Assembly (NCBI GenBank): GCA_018417955.1
Contig: JACTVC010000004.1
Location: forward strand, 496,001-560,000
Origin: Laccaria trichodermophora
Lineage: Eukaryota > Basidiomycota > Agaricomycetes > Agaricales > Hydnangiaceae
Length of the DNA: 64,000 nucleotides
Direction: 5' to 3'
Part shown: positions 11,459 to 23,948 of the stretch, in pieces
How positions within the stretch are numbered: the stretch's first letter is position 1
How the letters are laid out: the number at the start of each line of letters is the position of its first letter
Program-made: the position numbers and the translations under genes
Notes under the pieces: model-generated
The model's input: only the letters and a program-made list of their open reading frames with translations
Told to the model about the DNA's origin: nothing
Database searches by the model: none

Positions 11459-13668
11459 ATGAGTCAAGTTAAATCTTCGCGAAGTCTGAACTCGAACCAC
11501 AAAATTGTTACAATAGCGCAACCACAACTCATGGAAACTCCCTCACTTCCCATAGAATTATCCCCTTCGTCCTCTTCTTCCATGTCTGATCCTTCCTCGA
11601 CGCCTTCCTCGCGCTCCTCGTCGTTCTCGTCGGAGGCTTCACTCCCTATGACGCCTCCTAACCTGCATCAGAACACCGCCGACCCATCTGCGAAATGGCT
11701 TGTCCAAAAGTTTGGAGGCACAAGCGTCGGGAAGTTCGCAGTCAAGATTGCTGAAGACATTGTTTCGTGCGTGCCATGAATTTTTCAAGGAGCCATTTTA
11801 ATCAACGTGTTACACAGAAATTACATCGACCAACATAAGGTCGCTATCGTCTGCTCTGCACGATCAGGTTCAACAAAAGCTCTAGGGACTACGAATCTTC
11901 TGCTGCGTGCATCATCGGAGGCACTTCAGCGGCGAAGTAAACCAGCAGGAACTCCGGGGACATCGACACCGATCACAAGGGGCCTATTTGGTGCTGGTGG
12001 GACCGGTTCAGACGGATCGCAGTCGCCACCAATGAGCCCCCAATCAAGGAGTAGATCATCCCGATCTACGTCCCCACAGCCATTGTTCGGATTCACCCCC
12101 ATCAACGCAGATTCCCAATGCACACAGACACTACCCAAGTTCCATGCGACCGTGGAGCTCCTAAGGCAGGAGCACATCAACGCTGCACAGGCGTCCATTC
12201 GCGATCCAGAAATACTCCTGGAGCTTCAGGAGGAGATTGACAGGGACTGCGAATGGCTTCGAAGCTACCTCTTCGCAGCAAAGGTATGTTTGGTCCACCC
12301 TCATTCAACATTGCAGTTATTTGACTACTGTTACCTTATGCCGATTCGTAACATCTTTTCAGATTATCGATGAGATATCCCCAAGATCCAAGGATAACAT
12401 CATTGGCCTTGGCGAACAATTGGCGTGTAAATTCATGACAGCAGTTCTCAGGGATCAAGTCAGCTTCTTCTCTTCCTCTTATGACTCTATTCTCACATTG
12501 ATATAATAGGGAATCGACGCTGAGTACGTCTCACTGGATGACGTTGTCCCTCCTTTCGACGACAGCGACGAAACAACAACTCTCACACAAGAATTCTACG
12601 ACTCGCTCGCTGATGCATTGGGCGAACGCATCAAGCAATGCGGTCCCCGCGTCCCCGTCGTCACCGGGTTCTTCGGCCCCGTCCCAGGCTCTCTACTCCA
12701 TCAAGTCGGGCGCGGGTACACCGATCTTGCCTCCGCCCTGCTCGCAGTTGGTCTTCAGGCATCAGAACTCCAGATCTGGAAAGAGGTCGACGGGATATTC
12801 ACCGCAGACCCACGCAAAGTGTCCACTGCGCGCCTCATCCCCGTCATCTCCCCCGAAGAGGCTGCGGAGTTGACATATTATGGCAGCGAGGTCGTCCATC
12901 CGTTTACTATGGAGCAAGCTATCAGACGTAAGATCCCGATAAGGATCAAGAACGTCGAGAACCCTAGTGGTGGTGGTACGGTTATCCATCCCGACGCAGA
13001 TGCAGACTCGGAGCCTGCGTCTCCCAAGTCATCATCGCTTGTGGAACGCAAGCGACTTCCGACGGCCGTTACTATCAAAGAGCACATCGTAGTGCTCAAC
13101 GTCAATTCTAACAGAAAGAGTGTTTCTCATGGCTTCCTTGCGGGGATCTTTGGCACACTTGATCGCTTTGGGGTAGTGGTTGACCTGATCAGCACCAGTG
13201 AGGTGCACGTCAGTATGGCCATTGAAGACGGGCTAGCCAAAAAGTTTCTTGATCGACTGATCAAAGAGCTCAAGAAGAGCGGGACTGTGAGTCTTTCCTC
13301 CAAACCATCCACATACATCAACTCAACACTGAAAACACCACACACACACAGGTCTCCGTCCACCGTGAGATGGCCATCCTCTCGTTGGTAGGGAAGCAGA
13401 TGCGCAATATGGTGGGCATCGCAGGGAAGATGTTCACCACTCTCGCGCAGGGTAACATCAACATTGAGATGATCAGCCAAGGAGCGAGCGAGATTAATAT
13501 ATCATGTGTGATTGAGGGGAGGGACGCGATGAAGGCTTTGAACCTCATTCATCAACGGTGTTTGCAGGTTGAGCCAGAGGGGCCAAGAGGGCGAGGTAAT
13601 TGGTCGTTTTCTCAAGTTGGATAACGGTTCTCATGATATTTCTTTTAGTTGGGCCATGGCTCTTCTGA
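11459..13668 (+). CDS. HOM3: aspartokinase (aspartate 4-kinase)
   Basis: Exons 11459..11766, 11818..12283, 12363..12458, 12510..13286, 13352..13595, 13649..13668 (636 aa). Catalyses the ATP-dependent phosphorylation of L-aspartate, the first step to Thr, Met and Ile. The kinase signature VQKFGGTSVGKF lies near residue 80. Further kinase-domain motifs are RSGST, GFFGPVPG, GRGYTDLASALLA, WKEVDGIFTADPR and ELTYYGSEVVHPFT. Two C-terminal ACT domains follow (HIVVLNVNSNRK..HGFLAGIF and MAILSLVGKQMRNMVGIAGK), the regulatory pair expected for feedback control by threonine. A Ser/Pro-rich insert (TPGTSTP...SPPMSPQSRSRS) interrupts the N-terminal lobe after exon 2 begins. The last exon encodes only GPWLF-stop, a usual end in fungal enzymes. 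An in-frame ATG at 11531 is an alternative start. Confidence 0.95.
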
Positions 13669-13900
13669 ATGGACCGATAAAATAGACGGAAAGCGCACAA
13701 AAAGGCATCTACTGGGATAGAGTCGCAAGACGTGGTTTGATTTTACTGGTTATGATCTAGAGACGGTGTAAATACAATGTATACTTTTCCTTTTCTTGGT
13801 TACGAAGCAATAGTGACTTAGCTGGCTCGATGCCGATACATTTCAAGACTATATACAACAACTAGATCTCTCTAACTCAAAAAGGATGGCATCCTCATTC
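13669..13900. other. convergent intergenic space
   Basis: About 230 bp between the ends of the aspartokinase (+) and the helicase (-); AT-rich and without ORFs. Confidence 0.5.
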
Positions 13901-16900
13901 TCACTCAGATTCACGAATGATGGGTCGCTCAAACGCAGCAGCCTCATCGTCGTCGTCGTCGTCATCGTCGAAATCGATCTCCAAGTCTGAATCATCATGC
14001 CTCTGCACGATCATGGCCTTCAACCTCTGTATCGTTTCCTCCGCCTCCCGCTCAGCATTCGTCCGCCTATCTTCTGCGAATCTTGCTTCTGCCGACACAG
14101 CCTCCTCCGGGTTCCAGTCGAGCTGTTTTCCACTCCAGCCACCATTGATGTGAATGTAATTGAGCAACTCCCTCCAGAGCGGGTCAAGTGACAGGACGAT
14201 TGGATTGCCAATCACAATGAGTAGCGCTTGAGCCCGAGTTATCGCAACTGCAATAAAGAGCATGCCTCAGTGACGTCCGTGAGTATATTGATGTGAACTT
14301 ACCATTGAGACGACGGGCGTTGGCGACGAAGCCCAGGGATCGTTTAATATCAGACGTCACGTAGTTTGTGTTACTTCGCACAGTGGACATGATGATAATC
14401 CGTCGTTCTTGACCTTGGAATTCTTCAACGCTTCCAACCTTGATGTCCTGCATCCTGAAATCCTTTCTCATTAGGTCAAGGATTTTACACCTCTGAGCAT
14501 GATATGGAGTGATAACACCGATGTCCTCAGCACCTGGCAAAGATCATTAACAGATTTCGCAGCATAGATCATTAGGACACTTACGAATGCTATTCTTGCG
14601 GTTATCGATGAGTGATTGACAGTATTTCTTGACTAGAGTGGCTTCGTCGATGTTAAAGAAGGAAGGAGAGGATGCCTCGCGGTCGTCCTTGCCAACAATT
14701 CCATGGAAGATGACCGGGAACTTCTTGCGCGGAAGCTCCTCGTAGTTCTCGAGGCTGCGAGTCAAGGCAGCATCTCCGCATGGCTGCAGCTCTGAATTGT
14801 AAAAATGAGTATTGGAGAACTGCAAGATCGAAGGATGTGATCGGAAGTTCTTCACAAGCTTCACAATTCTACCAGAGGAAGTTAGCACACAACGTCCAAA
14901 AATCGAATGCAAGGGGTGCACGTACGTCACTCCCGAACCTCCGTTCTTGAGGTCGTATATCTCTCGATCCATGATGCGCGCGAGGTAGCTCGTTTTCAAC
15001 CCTAGGTTTCCGGCAAGCACAGAGTGAACAACGGGGCCCAGCTGCTTGTTGTCACCCGCAAGAATGATGTTCGTCTCGTCGTTCGCAATACTCTTGATCG
15101 GCACCATGATCTCCGGCTCCTTCCCCTGACCAGCTTCGTCAATGAAGATATGCGTAAAATGCCCCCTCTTGAGCCCAAGGCTTGCAGGAATCCCACCGGA
15201 AATGCAAGTCGATACCACAACGCGGTACTTCTTCATTTCCTCGAGTGTTGGGACAGAGAAAACCATGTTCTCGTTGATGAGTGCAAATTCGCGAAGCGAC
15301 TTGGGCAGGTCACCGTGTTTCCGGCTGAGAGCGTTCAGACGGAAAACTTGTTGTCTACCAAGATTCGTGAGTTTCTGAGCGAGCAAGTCTGCAGCTGAAT
15401 TGTTCGGTGCGCAGGCTAGGATGCGAACATCAGGATTGAGGAGGAGAAGCTGTTGCATGGCTTCAACGATCGTAACCGTTTTGCCAGTGCCAGGCCTGTA
15501 TGAGTAAAAGTTAGGATTCACTCTGACTGCCAAGATTTTTCAACACTCACGGTCCGAAGAGAACAAAAGGTATGCTCCCTGGCTTCTGGTTCAGAATAGC
15601 TGCGACCGTCTCCATCTGTTCATCATCTTCTCGCAGTAAACGGTTAATTGGAGAAATCATGTTGATTTGGGCTTGTGTAACCCTCCTCGCACCACGCAAA
15701 TGTTCAGGCGCGGGGAACAACAAGCGGGCGGGTCTGAAGGAGTTGCTCAATGCGTGGTGCATCCGCCGAAATGGAAGCTGGTTCAAAACAAATTTGACGT
15801 CGACCTTGTTCCCTTTGTAAACGCTAAATTCTTCCCCAAACCGCAAGCTAACGCGATTTAGCAGGACGTTGTGAACGCGTCCTTCGAACCAATTTCTTCG
15901 AGTTCCGTCATCCGCAGTGTCGGTGTGGCTAACAAGAATGTAATCTCCCACAAGCACAGAGGGCCGATTTTCTGCCAGCCCTTTGACCTCGAGACTGAAA
16001 GCTACGTTAGCGTGATGAAGTCAAAAACATAAAGAAAAAGACGTTACTCATAACGTGGATAATTCGCCTTTAGTTCAACGTTCTCCAGCGAGTACATATC
16101 CAGAAGAAGTCTATTGGCCAAACAAATTAGTTGAGCATGAGAAACGAGAACAAAATGTTCAACTTACCTTGATTGCTCTTCCTCGAGATAAACAAGAGCC
16201 TGGAACCAACTTCCATACGTGACTGGGTTAAATGCGGGGGGCATCCACCGCTTGACAGCCGCCCGCACAGCATTGGAATTATTTGAATGGGGTCCAAATG
16301 CCGCTTCGATTAGAGGTTTTGGAACTGGGTACTTGGGAAGGCCCTGTGCCCACTTTATCCGGGTCCAGACGGGGGGCCTTATACTTGGGATGACGTTTCC
16401 GTCTGGGCGGAAAAGAGTGAGCTTCTTCTTTGCGTACGGTTCCTTCGGTTTGAGTTGTTCGTGGTCTTCTCGAGACCCAACTGTGCCGCAAATACGCCGG
16501 GTAATGACAAATGTGCGGCGCAATTCAAGATGAAAGAAAACGAGCTCTAGGGTATCCTCATAATGCCCAGCATACGAGGGGTGCATCAAGATGGACAGAG
16601 TCCTCAAAACTCTTTGCTTTATATACTTAGATTTCCCCTTCAAACGAGCAGAGAACCTGATGAAAGTTAATAAGTCCACTAACACTGCAGTTGGACAAGC
16701 ACGTACTTTTTCCCGTGTTCGTCCCCCCGAGTCGAAGAGCGCATACGGCAACTCTGCAGCGAAACTCCTGAACGGGGATTTGTGTTTTCGATAGTAATGG
16801 TATATTCGACGGCACTTTCGGCCTCCAGGATTCCAAAGTCAATCCCAGTCTTGCATCCAACTAAGACACCCTCCTTGTCCTGCTCCGCCTCTTCCAAGGC

Positions 16901-17335
16901 AGCCTGTATCTCGGCCTGACGTTGTTTCCTTCTATGATCCTCAGTGTGATCATCGTACTCGGCAGCGGGTACGTTTTTCCTGCACTGTTCACAGAACTTG
17001 GGTGCTGGAGTGTTTGTGGCGCCATTTGCCGCGGAATCCTGTTAATTTTTCATTATACATTCATTTTCCTCAATATCACAGGGCCCACGTACCGATCGAC
17101 CCTGCGGCGACGAATCTGACCCCCTCGACGACTCTGCTTGAGCATTTTGTCGTGCTTTGTACAACAATAAAGCATGACGTTTCCCCCGAACGTGCGGTCT
17201 GTAATTCTTGCACTTGATTATAAGACCGCACTCGCACCGCTGGATATCGTGGCTCTTCCTGCAGTTGATTCCAAAGGGACAGTCACCATCGAGAGAGCGT
17301 AGACAATACCCAGGGTATGTGTCCGGTACAGCCAT
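13901..17335 (-). CDS. SF1 RNA helicase of the SDE3/MOV10 type
   Basis: Nine exons on the minus strand: 17335..17093, 17038..16707, 16656..16168, 16110..16048, 15994..15551, 15495..14926, 14868..14585, 14533..14303, 14247..13901 (1000 aa). Upf1-like superfamily-1B motifs: Walker A GPPGTGKT (made across intron 5), motif II FIDEAGQ (the DEAG form of MOV10/SDE3), motif III LAGDNKQLGPV, motif V SVEEFQGQERR and motif VI VAITRAQAL. The N-terminus has Cys/His zinc-binding patterns (CECGLIIKCKNYRPHVRGKRH and FCEQCRKN..HTEDHRR). The C-terminus ends in an eight-Asp acidic run. Relatives act in small-RNA pathways (Arabidopsis SDE3, Neurospora SAD-3) and in mRNP remodelling; a role in RNA silencing here is inference. 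All nine junctions keep frame. Confidence 0.93.
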
Positions 17336-17743
17336 CCTTGAAGAGTACTTGTAGGTGTGCAGGCGCTAAAACCTGGGGGAAAAGCGGGATCTGCCTCGAG
17401 GCTAATTGGACTCAAGTAGGTAAGCAATTGATGAACTGCTCACCAAGTGCTCACTGCTTTTATAGAATCGTCGTCGACGGCAACCAGTTGTAACCAGTCG
17501 TCCTCAAAGGAACCAAAAGGGAACCACGGGGGTACAGCAAGGGTAGAGTTATCAGGGCCGAACTCGAACTACCATAATTTTACTGGTCCGGGCCGTTCCG
17601 TGAAATCCACTTTTCAAGAACAGATACGTACATCGTTTGGATAAAAATTAGACGCTACACTTCCTGAAGATGAACTCGTCAAAGAGGAAATTATAGGGGG
17701 TATTATTACGAATGAAGAACAACAACAACAACAGCTCTAGTGA
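17336..17743. other. intergenic region
   Basis: Promoter side of the helicase and 3' side of the ChAPs gene; includes a short CAA microsatellite near 17720. No gene seen. Confidence 0.5.
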
Positions 17744-20583
17744 TCAGAAATCATACCCCTCAACCTTGAACGTCTTTCCATACTGAAGATAGCTATCCAT
17801 AATTTTGAGAATCGGGTCTGGCAATCCCATACTCAGCAACGTGAATGAAATTTTGGCATGTCCATGTATCTGCCCAAGCTTGAAGAAGCTTCGCGCGATT
17901 TGAGTAGGATACTAATCATATCACATCTCAATTAGCACACAATGAAATTTGAGAAAATGAATGGAATGATCGTACCGTCATCTCAGTATACTCAGCATAC
18001 TGATAAGCCGCGACCCGAATGGCAGTTTGAATCGAACGCTGGATATCACCTTCTTCGGCATACATCTCCATCAGTTTGGCCCATGGCTTCTGAGAGTATC
18101 GTGGTGAGTCGAGGCATCGCTGGTACGCCTCCTTTGCCTCCTCCTTATGATGCAAACGCATTCCCAAATCACCCAAGATCTCCCATTCAAGGCCGGTCTT
18201 GCGGTAGGCAACGTGCTGGGTCTTAAAGTGAGCCACTTCAGCACGGAAGATCGTCCAAACCCTCAAATCCTGATGGAGTACATGATGTGAGGTCACGGAA
18301 GAACACGTGGGCCAGGGAATCTACTCACCTCATACAGCACCATGAAAAGATTATCGAGCCATCTCTCGCAAAGCCTCTTGTTGCTGAAGGAAAAGGGCTC
18401 CTGAGCGGGGGGAGGAGACGATTCATTAATGTTCTGCTCCCCTTCCCCAGCAGCCTGCACCGGCTTCTCAAGTGTGTCCATATCGTTCACTTGCTGGCCA
18501 TTAACGGGAGCGGGAGCATCGACTTCCTTCTTCGCCTCCTGCTCCTCACCACCCTCCTGCTCGTCATCCTCGTCATCAGCATCCCCAGACTCATCTGCTT
18601 TCCCCTTCCCTTTCACGTCCCCTTCTTCCTCCTCCCCATCATCAGATTCATCATCACCATCAGCCGAAACCTTGATGGTAGGTATCGGCGAATGCGCAAC
18701 CGATTCAGCACTAGGTGCAGACATGATAGCCCTTGTAGAAGCTTGATCGTCCATGGACGGTCGAACCACCGTCCCATCCTCGTGGATGACGACCTGGCCC
18801 GCATCCCCTTCCGAGGTCATATCATCAGGCACATGGCCATTGGTGGAAGCCACAGCTTGCTGAATGTCTCCTTGTGCCTTCTGCATGCGATACTCCTCCT
18901 CCATAACGAATACGCAGCTCCGGGTCTTCAGCAGCTCATCCCACCCGATTTGGGATACCAGCCGTGTGAGCAAGGCGTAAGCTCTTGCCCACGTCCCTCT
19001 GAGACCGGGAGCTGGTAGACGCTGGAGGGCTGGGTCTGCCTGTGGAAAGTTAATTCAAGTGATAACCTGCTTGAGATGAGGAAAGGCACCTCGTCGTCCT
19101 CAGTCTTCTGCTTGTCAGGTAAGATGTCTCCAATAGGTCGATGAAAAGGTAAGTGGATCCTCGAGGCTGGAAGAATACGGTGCGCATCACGGCCATTGAA
19201 GGTAAACATTGGGCACGAATTGAGCGTCAACAGCGCCGATTCATACTGGCCAAGGTCAATGTAGAGATCTGTAAGCTTTTCCCAGGTGACAAATTCGCTC
19301 GGAGCGCAGTTGACTGCCTGTCGTGCCAACTTAAGGGCCCATTCATGTTTGCCTTTCGACCTCAAGAAGTCGCACTGAACGTGGAGGAGAGTATACGATT
19401 GCGGTGTTTGCCTCATCGCTGCGGATATAATTTGCACAGCCTTCACTTCCTCATCTAGAACATACGTGGTGAGGGTAGAGAGAGAGGATGCAAAACGTGT
19501 ACGCACTCATGCCGATGTAACTTTTGGCCAGGAGGGAAGAGACTTCGGGTTCGTGCACTGCGAGTTTTTCAAAGAGGTTCGCAGCTTGTTGATACCGCCC
19601 GCTGTCCCCGAAGTATTTCATGATGCCCGCAGTAAGATGATTTGAGACAACCGTTGCAACTTGAATTTCGGGGTCAGACCCGACCTGCCAACCTAGACAA
19701 GGGTGAGCTTGAAGAACGTTATCAGCACGATTTTTAAGACAAACCTTTGGTGAAGAGACTCTCCGCAGCTTGTAGGAATCGTAGTTCGCCTTCGGGAGAC
19801 GTGAGAGGGTCTAGTTTGCGGTATGCCTCCAGCCAGTAAGTCGGATCATCCGAGTACAGAATCGCGCGTAGCAGCGCCGAGACGTATGTTTCCTGCCAGA
19901 TTTCGAGTGTCGCTTCATGTCTAAAGGGGTCTGAGCCTGTATAGAGTTTTCGGAGCTGAGTATTACGCACCGTTCGCCACGCAGATCAATCACGTATGCA
20001 TTCACCCCTCCAGGTATCTTAACGTCGACACGCATGTCCACACGAGAGAAAGCGTTGAAGCAACTGTATATAGAGGGTTTACAACCAGGGGATAGGTGAA
20101 CGATATCACCACATACCAGTAACATCCATTTTTCACCTTCCAAGTCGGGGTTTTCGAAAACCATGCCACGTTCTCTTCGATAGCGTATGTCAGGGAGTTG
20201 ATGTATGCGGCGAGGGATGCAGATGAAGAAGCGTCAACTCCAGATATGTAGTGGTATGAACCAAGCTGGATGCATGTCAGATCTCGATTCAACCGTTGCG
20301 TAAAAGCCCACGAACATCGCGCTGACCGTTGCGACCGGTTGTTTTGACGACGTGACATAAATCCGGGGGCCCAAGCTCACGAAACGTAGCTAGAAATTGC
20401 GCGTTAGAATTGGACGAGTGTGTAACTACAAACAACGCACATAGCGCCTCCGTTCGAGAGGTGAGTGCCTCCCCAAGTTCAACCTGTTCAAAACGTAATG
20501 AGCCAGTGTTTGGTATGTCAAACAATTCCCCCAACCTCGTATATTTCTGGGATATCCTTGAAGGACGCCTCGTTGGCCGCCAT
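17744..20583 (-). CDS. ChAPs-family (Bch1/Bud7) exomer subunit; one apparent frame break in exon 1
   Basis: Minus-strand exons: 20583..20316, 20265..20117, 20063..19971, 19920..19745, 19692..19507, 19454..19090, 19039..18329, 18269..17976, 17911..17744 (about 802 aa). ChAPs bind Arf1 and Chs5 at the trans-Golgi and sort cargo such as chitin synthase to the cell surface (family knowledge). Visible hallmarks: GPPDLCHVVKTTGR, AWFSKTPTWKVKN, FNAFSRVDMRVDVKIPGGV, then TPR-like helical repeats (LLHVQCDFLRSKGKHEWALK, ALLTLNSCPMF). A long acidic insert (~residues 560-690, DE-rich) is followed by a TPR-like C-terminus. Eight introns are in phase. The sequence fails only between the ATG (MAANEASFKDIPEIYE) and GELFDIPN, at a run of five G (20532-20528); one G fewer restores the frame. 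An unseen upstream exon is the alternative. Confidence 0.87.
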
Positions 20584-20694
20584 TCCTCAAGAACAACGTC
20601 TTCGCTGATTGCTGGTGGCTGCGGTGGTGAGAACTAACTTGTATTTGGCTGGACCAGGCAAAATAAACTACTGCCACGTGCCCGCGCACTTGCA
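20584..20694. other. promoter side of the ChAPs gene
   Basis: About 110 bp between the ChAPs start (-) and the first inhibitor-array unit. On the minus strand the frame of GELFDIPN stays open upward through 20635 to a possible acceptor (TTAG). Confidence 0.4.
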
Positions 20695-21224
20695 TGCGTC
20701 AAAACAAAGGTCAAAACAAAGTACAACACATCTCTCCGACAAACTTCCACTAGCTCTCAGTTCGGCGAATGGTCACGTCGTATCCGCACCGGCTTTAGCA
20801 GGTCACTCCACTGGACCAGACTGGACCTTGTGACAATTTTCAATCATCATTCAACCTGTTCAAAACCTGCGTGTTGTTGGGACCTAGTAATCGCAATCGA
20901 GACCTGATTGCAATGTAAGTATTCCACCGCAAGTGCACTTGAGAGAGTGATTTATCTCATGCCAACGGAGTCTCGCTTGCTACCCAAGGCCATACGCCAT
21001 TCGTCAAATTCCGCGATTATCAGGTTACCCATCAGCATTCCATCCAGCTAGCACGTAAGTTTTGGTCCATGCGAGGAATCAATCTACCTCCACGAACGTT
21101 GGGCTCAATGGTGGAGTAATTCGAGCGCCGCGGCTGTCTTTGCTCCAGATTTATTACTCGGAGACATCATATTCCGGCTTGGTATGCAACCGTGCATGGA
21201 ATAATTCCCTCCTTTCTAAAAAGA

Positions 21225-21234
21225 CATAAAAGCC
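21225..21234 (+). promoter_or_regulatory. TATA-like box of inhibitor unit 1
   Basis: CATAAAAGCC about 80 bp before the ATG, conserved with small changes before all five copies (for example 23272, 25211). Confidence 0.5.
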
Positions 21235-21307
21235 AGGTGGTTTTGAGAGTTTGAATCATCACCTCCCTCCATCTCGAACTCAAACACCTTGCTAAACATT
21301 TGCAACC

Positions 21308-21907
21308 ATGACTCTCCCTGACGATCTGTACACTCTGAAAGCAACTCCCTTTTCCCAAGTGTATGCAACCACCAACGGCCTCGACGAGATCGTTACTATC
21401 GTCGAGGAAAAGCTGTCAACCGTTCGGCGGCATATTGTCAGTACTTTGTGTTTCTCCTCGACGTTATTGATACTTTTCCGTCACTAGTAGCATATACAGC
21501 CCGTAGAAGGCAAGAAAGATGTATACCACATCCTTTTCGAGGCGTGGGCAGGCAGTGAAGGACGATTACGGCGTCCCCCATGGCCCCATCATTAGTACTA
21601 GAGAGCGCATTGCCGAATGGCAGATCGAGCCCGCCGAAAATGGCCGTTCTTTTGCCTACACGTATGTGTTATATTAAATTGTTTCTGCATGGCACCTCAT
21701 CGTATTTTCAGGATTCAACCAGTCACCAAGGCTGTCGGCGCTGCCTATTGCACTGCGACTAACGACGAGGGCCAAGTACGCGATCCATGCCCTTTAATTC
21801 TGTGCTTTGGCTGATTTCTCTGGTACTTCTAGATCATTATTAAGATATTGCCCCTTACTGACTCGGATGTCCCGTACTGGCAAATCCAACCGCCGAGCCG
21901 TCCTTAA
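21308..21907 (+). pseudogene. inhibitor-like gene, array copy 1, disrupted
   Basis: The four-exon layout matches copies 2 and 3: 21308..21436, 21488..21661, 21712..21775, 21833..21907. Exon 1 (MTLPDDLYTLKATPFSQVYA), exon 3 and exon 4 (ending VPYWQIQPPSRP) are intact. Exon 2 begins with TAG where the other copies have TGG (Trp). It is also 11-14 bp shorter than in copies 2 and 3, which throws the second half (GPII..IAEW..ENGR) out of frame. Use of a second acceptor AG three bases on would skip the TAG but not cure the deletion. Promoter and splice sites look normal, so transcription may persist. Confidence 0.82.
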
Positions 21908-22699
21908 GTGTAGAGATTCTCAGACATTTAGGAAGAGCTTCAAGGAGCCAAGTTATGTCTGATGTTATAAATGTAGGCTGTATTCTGTAACTTCCGTCAA
22001 TTGATCTTTGTTAAAACTGTGTATTGTAACTCTGGACGAGTGGAACTTTGATATTGTGCCAGTGAAGGCTATACAGACTTCTAGTCACCTGTGCCGAACT
22101 TCAGGAAATTGGGAGGTGCCTAGTTCCTCATTTGAAAGACCCAGAAATCTGTCCAACTCGGATCCCCCCAGGTGGCAACTGAATATCGGGCGTCTTTTCG
22201 AATCTTTCCTGCCTCATCAGCCTATGGATCCGTTGATTTTTTTTTTCGAAAGTTGAAAGTCGATTGCAGAACTCAAGTGAGGGATACAGGATCGGAATTA
22301 TGACGAAAATGTGCTCGAAACAAGACCTTCCAGTGCCGATGGATTTGTGGGTGTAAGTACGAAAGATTGAAGGTATCTATCTATCGAGTGGACATCCGGG
22401 CGACTCGCCTTGTCCACTTCGGGGACGACTAGACTTTCCGAGTCGTCTTGTAATTAATCAGGCTTTCATCATGATGTTTCGACTGTGACTCTGCTTTCGC
22501 TCAAAGCCCTCAGTAAAGTTTTCCGCCTGTATTTTTCTTCATAAGCAACACGTCCAATCTTGGAAATTAATTTCAAAGATTGAACAACTGTGGGATTAAA
22601 CTTGAAGACTGGAGATCATTAACCGTACAAATCCACAAAATTCACTTGTATCGTGGTCTGTCTACGAGAGACTAGGAGATCATGCAAGTGTAAGTTCGT
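21908..22699. other. 3' part of array unit 1
   Basis: Non-coding sequence; the segment after the gene is repeated after copies 2 and 3. Confidence 0.5.
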
Positions 22700-23336
22700 G
22701 CGTCAAAACAAAGGACAACACCTTCATTCCACAAACATCCACGAGCTCTCAGGTGATTCGGTGAATGGTCCATCGTATTCGTAGCGCTGGATTATTTTTA
22801 TCTTCGCATGGCGCTCCACTAGACCTTGTGACCAATTCTTCCAGGTATGACGATCAGTTCAATCATCACCCACTATAGCAATCGAGACCTGGCGTCTACG
22901 TGCAAGAAGTTAACATCCTGGTATTCCGCCGCACTTGCACACAAGAAAGCTATTTGTCTCGTTTTGACAAAGTCTTGCTCGCCAGCGTCGAGTCAGTTTC
23001 GTTAAGTCTTCTTCCGGAAGGGCATGTATTCAACTCAAGCTCATACGCCATCATTCGTCAAATTCAATTTATCTATCGGCAGTCCACGCCAGCTAGTACG
23101 TAAGTCTTGGTTCATGTGACGAATTGTACTCCAGTATCTACTTCCAGGCTGAATTGTGGAGTAATGCGGGCGCTGCGCTTATCTTCGTTCCAAATTTATC
23201 ACTCGGAGATATCATATTCCGGCCTGGCATGCAACCGTGCACGAAAAGGTTCCCTCCTCTTCTCTGAAAAGCATAAAAGCTAGGTGTTTTTAAGGTTGGG
23301 ATCATCACTCCCTCGCCTTGCTAAACATTTGCAACG

Positions 23337-23948
23337 ATGTCTCTCCCCAATGGACTATACAATTTGAGAGCAATTCCCTTTGCCCAAGTGTATGCCACCG
23401 ACAACGGCCACAACGAAATCGTTACTGTCGTCGAGAGGAACCCGTCGACCGTTGAGAGGCAAATTGCAAGTACTTTGTGCATCTCCTCGACATTTTCTGA
23501 TACGTTCCGGCCACTAGTGGAATATCCGTGCCATAGAAGGCAAGCAAGGTGTATACCATATCTCCGTCCACACGTTTGCAGGGCGTGCAGGTTGGGCTTT
23601 GAAAGACGATTCCAGTGTCCCCCATGGCCCCATTATTTCTGGAGAGCACATTGCCGAATGGTATATCGAATCTCTGGAAAATGGCCGTCCTTTTGCCCAC
23701 ACGTATGTGTCATATTGAATTGTTTCTGCGTGTCACCTCAAAGTATTTTCAGCATCCGACCAGTTACCAAGGCTGTTGGCGCCACCTATTATGCTGCTAC
23801 TAACAACGAGGGCCAAGTATGCGGTACATGGTCTGTTATCCTCCGCATTGTCTGACTCCTCTGGTGTCTTTAGGTCGTTATCAAGGCATTGCCCCTAACT
23901 GACAAGGAGGTACCGTACTGGCAAATCCAACCACCTCCGATTGTGTAG
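23337..23948 (+). CDS. small beta-trefoil-like protein, possible peptidase inhibitor (copy 2)
   Basis: Exons 23337..23465, 23518..23702, 23753..23816, 23874..23948 (150 aa). No signal peptide. Trp-based motifs spaced through the chain (RQIWNIRAIEGK, EWYIESLENGR, VPYWQIQPP) with short beta-strand-like blocks fit a beta-trefoil. In size and pattern the protein resembles fungal mycospin (MEROPS I66) and mycocypin inhibitors, which are cytosolic defence proteins of fruiting bodies. I cannot confirm the family by eye, so the inhibitor role is tentative. Intron 1 starts with GC (ATT|GCAAGT), while copies 1 and 3 have GT at the same site. The GC reading is required to keep W-N-I in frame. Confidence 0.75.

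Noticed and set aside
18287..19018. 243-codon plus-strand ORF
   Set aside because: It lies antisense to the acidic-insert exon of the ChAPs gene, whose exons, introns and family motifs are all convincing on the minus strand.
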